The notes under the pieces: generated by a model
What the model was told of the DNA's origin: nothing
Databases searched by the model: none
The model's input: only the letters and a program-made list of their open reading frames with translations
Shown here: piece by piece, positions 58,521-64,000 of the stretch
Numbering within the stretch: the stretch's first letter is position 1
Layout of the letters: every line of letters starts with the position of its first letter
Translations under genes and position numbers: made by a program
Assembly (NCBI GenBank): GCA_036362985.1
Contig: JAYGXS010000003.1
Coordinates: 40,231,091 to 40,295,090 of the forward strand
Direction: 5' to 3'
DNA from: Ligula intestinalis
Lineage: Eukaryota; Platyhelminthes; Cestoda; Diphyllobothriidea; Diphyllobothriidae
DNA length: 64,000 nt

Positions 58521-59430
58521 GTGGTTTCTTTATTACCTACACCGTCCCCTTTCTGGCCGAAAGGCGTTCCGAAACCCTCAAATGACTCGTGGTTACAATG
58601 GAAAAAGACATTTGAGGATTATATTCAACTTATTCCAATGCTGTCTCCGACTATTAAACTAGACGTTACCTCGACGTTTAAACTCCTCCGTACACATCTC
58701 GGAGAGCTGGGACAGCGTTACTTTGACGCACTTAAATAACAAGAGTCTTCTGATCTTCCAACAGCATTCTCTAAGCTCGAAACAATGTGGGACGGAAAGG
58801 ACAACATCTTCTTGAGCCGATATTGGTTTTGTCAAATGTGTCAGGAATGTGGCCAACGCATTGGCGATTTCATTACAAACCTTACACTTGCCGTACAGGA
58901 CTGCAGATACACCGAGATTGCGGCATCCAAGTTCGAGCAGACGATGCTGGTGCAGCAGTTGCTTGTGGGTTTGAGGGATGAAAAGGCCCGGGAGAAGTTG
59001 TTATCTGTGAAGGACGATTTACCATGGGAGAAAGCCTGTGATATCATCCGTCATCAAGAAGACGTACAGCAAAACCTGCAGCAGCTGCATCAACCAAATA
59101 CGGGAGTAAAAGCCTCCTTGGAACCTGATTTAGCGATCTCCCTAGTCAACACGGCCGGGTTTTCATCTAAACAGGAACCACCAACGCCTTCAAAGCAACT
59201 ACCATCCTGCTACGGGTGTGGTCAGCACCATATCCGTTGGTCTGACTGTAAGCACCAAAAGACGGTTTGTCGATTTTGCAAGAACATGGGCCATACAGAA
59301 CAAGTCTGGTTTTCCAAAAAACGGACGAACACAAAAATGCACGCCACCTACTCTAACTCAGCTGAGGATGACGAAGCGATACTTCAAGTGTCTTCAGCAG
59401 ACAAACCGCTCCAGTCACCCTACACCATCC
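58521..59430 (+). pseudogene. Gag polyprotein, broken
   Basis: Capsid-like helical region in one frame from 58521 to about 59430, interrupted by TAA at 58737. No in-frame ATG precedes the region; the likely start is now GTG at 58521. Two CCHC-type zinc knuckles lie at about 59208-59312: CYGCGQHHIRWSDC, and CRFCKNMGHTEQVW, where the last Cys is replaced by Trp. In related elements this protein packages the element RNA. Confidence 0.85.
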
Positions 59431-59431
59431 A

Positions 59432-60815
59432 GTGCAGTTTGAAATCGATACTGGTTCAGCCGTTACGGTCATCAATGAAGCCTCTCTTAGGAAAATTCCC
59501 CATCTCCTTCCAGCTCACTCCACTTTTCGTAGTTACGCGGGGCAGGGCGTAGCCATTCGAGGGGTCTTTACGGCAGAAGTTGAACATGATGGCGAACTCC
59601 ATTACTTGCCGGTTCACGTTGTCAGAAGAAGCCAACAACCAAATCTCCTCGGACGGAACTGGATAAAATGTGTGCCTTCTGCGCTATCCTACGTACATCA
59701 AATTGGGGTTAACCCCGCTCTTGATTCCTTGGTAATGAGTCATGAAGAATTAGTTCAGGACGACTCTGCTTCGCACTACCGTGGTCCACCCAACAAATTT
59801 CATTTCAAAACAAAATTCCAGCCACGGTTCTTCAAGGCCCGTTCAGTTCCCTATGCAGTGGCACCGAAGGTCGAAGAAGAATTGGATCGACTACAAAGGG
59901 CTGACATTATTGAGCCTATACAGTACTCGAAATGGGCAGCCCCAATAGTTCCTGTTATCAAATCCGACGGTTCCGTGCATATTTGTGGGGACTGCAAGCT
60001 GACTATCAACTCAGCTACCAAAGTAAATCCTTATCCTCTCCCACGCATCGAGGACCTGTATGCATCACTTTCAGGCGGTGAACAATTTACAACTTTGGAC
60101 TTGAAGCACGCCTACAACCAGGTCGTCCTCAATACCAAATCCCGAGACGCTACCACCATCAATACGCACCGGGGATTATTTCGATACAAAAGACTACCCT
60201 TTGGAGTAAGTTCTACCCCTGGTTTATTTCAATGCTTGATAAATAACCTCGTGAAGGATATACCTCACGTTTGCGCATATCTCGATGATATATTAATCAC
60301 CGGCCCGTCCGAAAATAGTCATCTGGATGCTCTAAATGTAGTGTTAACACGTCTACAAGACGCAGGTTTCAAACTCAGGAGAGATAAGTGCACATTCTTG
60401 ACTGATTCGGTGGAATACCTCGGTTTTAAGGTGGATAAGACTGGCCTCCATCCACTTGACCATAAGCTCAAAGCCTTGATGACGGCGCCATGTCCCAACA
60501 ATGTCAGTCAATTGTATTCATTTCTAGGGCTGGTTACCCATTTTAGTCGCTTTATAAATCAGTCTGCTAGACTTTTGAAACCCCTTTATCGATTACTTGA
60601 AAAAAAAAAACGTTGCTGGAATTGGTCGGAGATCAAACAACGTGCTTTTGAAAAAGCAAAGACCGCTCTTACCTTATCCTCTTTCCTGATTCATTACGAC
60701 CCAAAAAAGCCTATTATAATGAAATGCGATGCGTCTCATTACGGCCTGGGTTCAATCCTCATGCACCGAATGTCTTCTGGTGCGGAGCTGCCGATTGCCT
60801 TTGCATCAAGACTTC
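59432..60815 (+). pseudogene. Pol: protease, reverse transcriptase, RNase H start
   Basis: Lies in a different frame from gag; the shift near 59430 could be natural recoding or mutation. Protease DTGSAVTVI (59447) and LLGRNW. RT: SKWAAPIVPV, HICGDCKLTIN (Tyr of CGDY changed to Cys), LDLKHAYNQV, LPFGVSSTPGLFQ and YLDDILITG (catalytic, 60278), then FLGLV--F-RFI. RNase H begins MKCDASHYGLGSIL (60720) and reaches PIAFASR, where the frame breaks at about 60810. Confidence 0.93.
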
Positions 60816-62498
60816 GAGATTACCACTGATCACAAATCCCTCTTAGGCCTTTTGGGTGAAAAGCGAGGGATACTACAAATTTCCTCACCGAGAATGCAAC
60901 GTTGGGCACTCACACTTTCCGCTTACGCATATACAATGAAATACGTTACAGGCAGTACAAACGTAGTAGCGGACGCCTTGAGTAGGCTTCCTATTGTAGA
61001 CGACGGTGTTAACGGAGCACCTGCTTTTGAGACCGTTAATCTATTGCAGAACTTAGACAGCGCACCGGTAACCTGTCAACAGATTAGACAGTGGACATCG
61101 AGAGACCCCCTTTTTAGTCGGATAAAAAGGTACTTGCAATCTGGCTGGCCGCCCTCGGCCTCTCCTGATTTTCAGCCATTCTACAGCCGCCAAAACGAAT
61201 TAAGTCTCCAAGACGGATGCATACTATGGGGCAATCGTGTAGTAGTACCACCGCAAGGCAGGCAGGTCATCCTCAAAGACCTACACAATGCTCATCCTGG
61301 TACAGTCCGAAAGAAAGCTCTCGCCCGACGCTGTGTTTGGTGGCCCAAAATTGATGCACATATTGAAAATATGGTAAAAGCATGTCATGTGTGTCAAATA
61401 ACACATAAAGCGCCGCCGAAGGTACCTCTAAGGCCTTGGACCTGGCCAGATTCACCCAGGAAGAGGGTACATATCGATTATTTTGGACCATTCGAAGGAC
61501 ATATGGTCTTGGTGGTGGTCGACGCTCACACTAAATGGATTGAGGCCATTCCGACCGGGAACTCCTGTTCCTCAATTAATACGATCAACAAATTACTATC
61601 TGTTTTTTCTTCTTTTGGAATACCCGAAATGGTCGGTTCAGACAATGGACCAGCCTTTATCAGCACCGAATTTAAAGAATTAATTGAGGGAAACGGAATC
61701 AGGCATTTAACCACTGCCCCATACCACGCGGCTTCAAATGGCCTTGCAGAGCGCGCAGTTCAGACAGTAAAACACGGACTAGCCAAACAGACACAAGCGG
61801 ACTTATCTACGAAGTTGGCGCGCTTTTTGTTCAGCTACCGCATAACACCAAACGATTCAACCGGTTCCTCACCTGCAGAATTAACGTTCAAACGGCAGTT
61901 GCGCACACGCCTCGATCAACTGAACCCTTCGCTGCAAGATAAAGTCATCGAAAAACAGATAAAGATGAAAGAGCGACATGATATACATACTCAACCGCGA
62001 ATATTTGGGCCAAACGAGAGCGTCTACAAACGAATACAATACGAATCGAACTGGTATCCGGCAGTAGTTCGAAGAAACAAGGGACAAATAGTAGAATTAG
62101 CGTTAGAAGATGGAAGAATTGTGCGCCGACATCTGGATCAAATTCACAGCCGCACGGACACGGATAGTGAAGAATTCGAGAAGTTCGAACCGCCAGTAAC
62201 TCCTGATGTTGATTTCCACGACCGGAACTCAGAAGAGGTACTTCCTATTCATAACACAACGCAACCGGTCGAGGAGTATGTTCCCAATCATTCTACGACC
62301 TACGCCAGCACTAGTATCCTGACCGAGGAGCCACCCGCCTTACAAAACGGTGCAGAAGTCGAAAATACCGCCCTGAGAAGGTCGACACGAATCTGCAAAC
62401 CAGTCCAACGTTTACAGGGCGAGATCCATTATAACAATTGTAAACCCTTAATTTTTATATTGACGGTATTCTCCCCTTTTCAGATGCTGTTAACTTGA
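60816..62498 (+). pseudogene. Pol: end of RNase H and integrase
   Basis: Resumes at FEITTDHKSLLGLL. The roughly 35 residues normally between AFASR and this motif are missing, so RNase H is deleted internally. RNase H ends V-DALSRLP. The integrase has an HHCC finger (H-NAH at 61281, C-VC at 61384), catalytic Asp at 61476 (HIDYFGP), Asp at 61641 (GSDNGP) and Glu at 61749 (LAERAVQ), with 35 residues between the last two, then a C-terminal GPY/F-like block with RRHLDQIH. Ends with TGA at 62496. Confidence 0.93.
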
Positions 62499-62509
62499 GG
62501 GTGGAGGAA
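62497..62509 (+). other. Polypurine tract
   Basis: GAGGGTGGAGGAA immediately before the 3' LTR; it primes plus-strand synthesis in this class. It overlaps the pol stop codon by two bases. Confidence 0.9.
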
Positions 62510-62782
62510 TGCTATGTAGGCCCGCACGGGATGTCGGGATAGTTCGCGCTAGGCATAATTGCCTAGCGCAAACGCATGACGCGCGTGACGCCCTACTCTA
62601 CTCTGACTGGCTACCTTTCAGTCAATGACGTTTAAGCCCCACCATAAATCCCCTTGCTTAACATGACTCACAGAAAAAACTCCTTACATGTTCTACAGCA
62701 CACCTCCTGCTGACGGACACCCTTCTGTTTTGCCTATATAACCTTCTGCCTACAAATTGCCTTCTGTTTTAAATACATAACA
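62510..62782 (+). repeat. 3' LTR
   Basis: Same as the 5' LTR apart from 7 substitutions, a 9-bp insertion (local duplication of GACGCGC-type sequence near 62575) and one extra A. The palindrome is at 62546-62569. Followed by AGTTT. Confidence 0.95.
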
Positions 62783-62787
62783 AGTTT

Positions 62788-62890
62788 AACTATGGAATTA
62801 CTACCGTATCCAGCTATAGTTTGGAAGTTACAGAACGTCTCTTGTCTAACTATGGGAACAAAATGTTCCAGAATTTGCTTATCATTATAG
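62788..62890 (-). pseudogene. ORF interrupted by the Gypsy insertion (5' part)
   Basis: The minus frame reads DKQILEHFVPIVRQETF and AGYGSNSIVK up to the target site. A TAG lies upstream near 62897, so this is a decayed coding sequence of unknown family. Confidence 0.4.
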
Positions 62891-63200
62891 CGTGGTAGTA
62901 CCTATACTGTAACAATATTTGAGTGGTAAGACATGCATCTTATATCTGCAATAAGCCTAGCTGATGGGAATATGCGCTTACAAGCCTATTTGTCCTCCGC
63001 GGAATTGATCGGAAGAGCATGCTGATCAAGCTGGGTTGATTTTTGTTGCTGTACGGGTGATGCAGACTACCAGACGATGGATGTAGCCGTTAGAAGTCCC
63101 TTGATAATGCTTTGTCGGTCGAGCACCCAGACTGGTTTGTGAGCAAACATTAACTCCCGGTTTTGCACAAGACAGCTTCGGCCATCTATTTTGTTGATCA

Positions 63201-63290
63201 GAAGACGAAGATGCGATCACTGGAACAAGAGTTTTATTTGCCTGACGTTTCGGATTCCGTCGGGAATCCTTAGTCATAGGTAATCGTAAA
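63201..63290 (+). repeat. Type-2 element end fragment with stem-loop
   Basis: Matches the left end of the 49011-49400 element (GAAGATGCGATCACTGGAAC, TTTATTTGCCTGACG). It contains a perfect 7-bp hairpin stem GGATTCC/GGAATCC, read on the minus strand with loop CGAC. Confidence 0.65.
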
Positions 63291-63382
63291 CAGGCCTGAG
63301 ACATGCGCAGATAATGTTGATGCCCAAGTTATGCTCCAAACAGGTTGCTGCAGTGACTTGAGCGCGAGTTAAGATTTCAGTG

Positions 63383-63440
63383 ATAGTCAACTCCCCACAG
63401 CATCAAACCGCATTCTCGCTCATTACTCATACATCTCGCT
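63383..63440 (+). repeat. Short repeat shared with 25553-25615
   Basis: Contains GCATCAAACCGCATTCTC; the other copy is in inverse orientation in GSS intron 6. Confidence 0.6.
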
Positions 63441-63769
63441 TAAAAAAAGGTAGGGATATAGGCTAATTGTCATGGACTTTCCGTTCATGGAGATCAGGTC
63501 CATTTAGGTGTCCAGCGACCAAACGGCCTCCCGGACAGGTTTTATCTGATCTTTTTTTTTCGTGCAAAGCCTATGACTGGGCATCGGCGGACTTTGTGGG
63601 CCTCGGGTCCGTTGCATGTTCTTGGAGTGTAGTAAAAATAAATGATTCCATCTGCGAATGTCCGAATCAAGAGCAAATCTATTTATGGGACACGCATGTG
63701 TGAAGGACTGTTGGAAATGTCCACATTCCCACGAACAGTCAACCTCACAAAAGAGCACTAGCGCACGTC

Positions 63770-63960
63770 CCCTGCACTGCATGTCATGTACGTACTGTCG
63801 ACAGCGTCACGCATTGGCTGCGGTTAAGGTGCTCCCGTAGGGTCTGATTCGTTCGTATCGGAGAGAAGTGGTTCGGCTCCTCTATAACTTTTTTGATGAG
63901 GATTGGACAGAATATTAACCAGCCTGAACGGGATGCTATAGATATACGCAGCTTTACAGT
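63770..63960 (+). repeat. Dispersed repeat shared with 30330-30530
   Basis: Same ordered blocks as 30330-30530, ending CTGAACGGGATGCTATAGATATACGCAG. No coding frame conserved. Confidence 0.65.
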
Positions 63961-64000
63961 GACAATTGCTTGAAGGCTTTTAATACATTTCTCGTGGCTG

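Larger units (their letters stand above)
58235..62782 (+). mobile_element. Ty3/Gypsy LTR retrotransposon (Mag-like), complete length, inactive
   Basis: 4548 bp with two LTRs (58235-58497, 62510-62782), a primer-binding site, gag, protease, RT, RNase H, integrase and a polypurine tract, flanked by AGTTT at 58230-58234 and 62783-62787. The LTRs differ by 7 substitutions in 263 aligned bases plus indels of 9 and 1 bp, so the insertion is not brand new. Domain order PR-RT-RH-IN places it in Ty3/Gypsy; motif wording is closest to the Mag group. Inactivating changes are listed under the parts. Confidence 0.95.

Noticed and set aside
1..64000. CRISPR arrays, rRNA genes, bacterial operons
   Set aside because: No regularly spaced repeats with unique spacers, no rRNA-like conserved blocks, and no prokaryotic gene organisation seen.

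Overview
This window looks like nuclear DNA of a parasitic flatworm, most likely a tapeworm and possibly a fluke. The only convincing host gene is split by very short (30-50 nt) and very long (2-5.5 kb) introns. The rest is dominated by flatworm-type retroelement debris: Penelope-like elements (PLEs) with GIY-YIG domains, CR1/L2-like and RTE-like non-LTR elements, and a Ty3/Gypsy element. No bacterial operon features or CRISPR arrays were seen. Species cannot be fixed from the sequence alone.

Layout. 1-6250: non-LTR retroelements. These are a minus-strand endonuclease fragment running off the left edge, then an L2/CR1-like element (pieces at about 905-1085 and 5475-6250) split by a second, longer CR1-like element (about 1086-5474). 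6360-7900: a decayed minus-strand PLE. 8080-11523: no gene recognised, apart from one strong hairpin. 11572-30079: an apparently intact eukaryotic-type glutathione synthetase gene (GSS) on the plus strand. It has eight exons whose splice phases all agree, giving about 515 codons; the first four exons are packed into 1 kb and the last four are spread over 17.5 kb. Its introns hold PLE, RTE and CR1 debris.

30080-57900: no host gene is established. Two short open stretches (minus 35158-35432 and minus 47021-47241) could be exons. The region holds two PLE GIY-YIG remnants flanked by long inverted repeats (39.1-39.7 kb, which includes twin tRNA-like sequences, and 41.6-42.5 kb). It also has a 390-bp element with 83-bp terminal inverted repeats (49.0-49.4 kb), at least six copies of one dispersed repeat family at 46.4-54.4 kb, tRNA-like repeats and a minisatellite.

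58235-62782: a complete-length Ty3/Gypsy (Mag-like) LTR retrotransposon. Its LTRs are 263 and 273 bp and its target duplication is AGTTT. The copy is dead: there is a gag stop codon, a zinc knuckle has lost a cysteine, and RNase H has an internal deletion. It sits inside an older minus-strand ORF-bearing sequence. 62783-64000: flank plus repeat fragments.

Taken together, the cellular function visible here is the final step of glutathione synthesis. Everything else recognised is mobile DNA and its remains. A recurrent theme is PLE tails arranged as inverted pairs and a conserved stem-loop at PLE 3' ends with a hammerhead-like arrangement of conserved bases.
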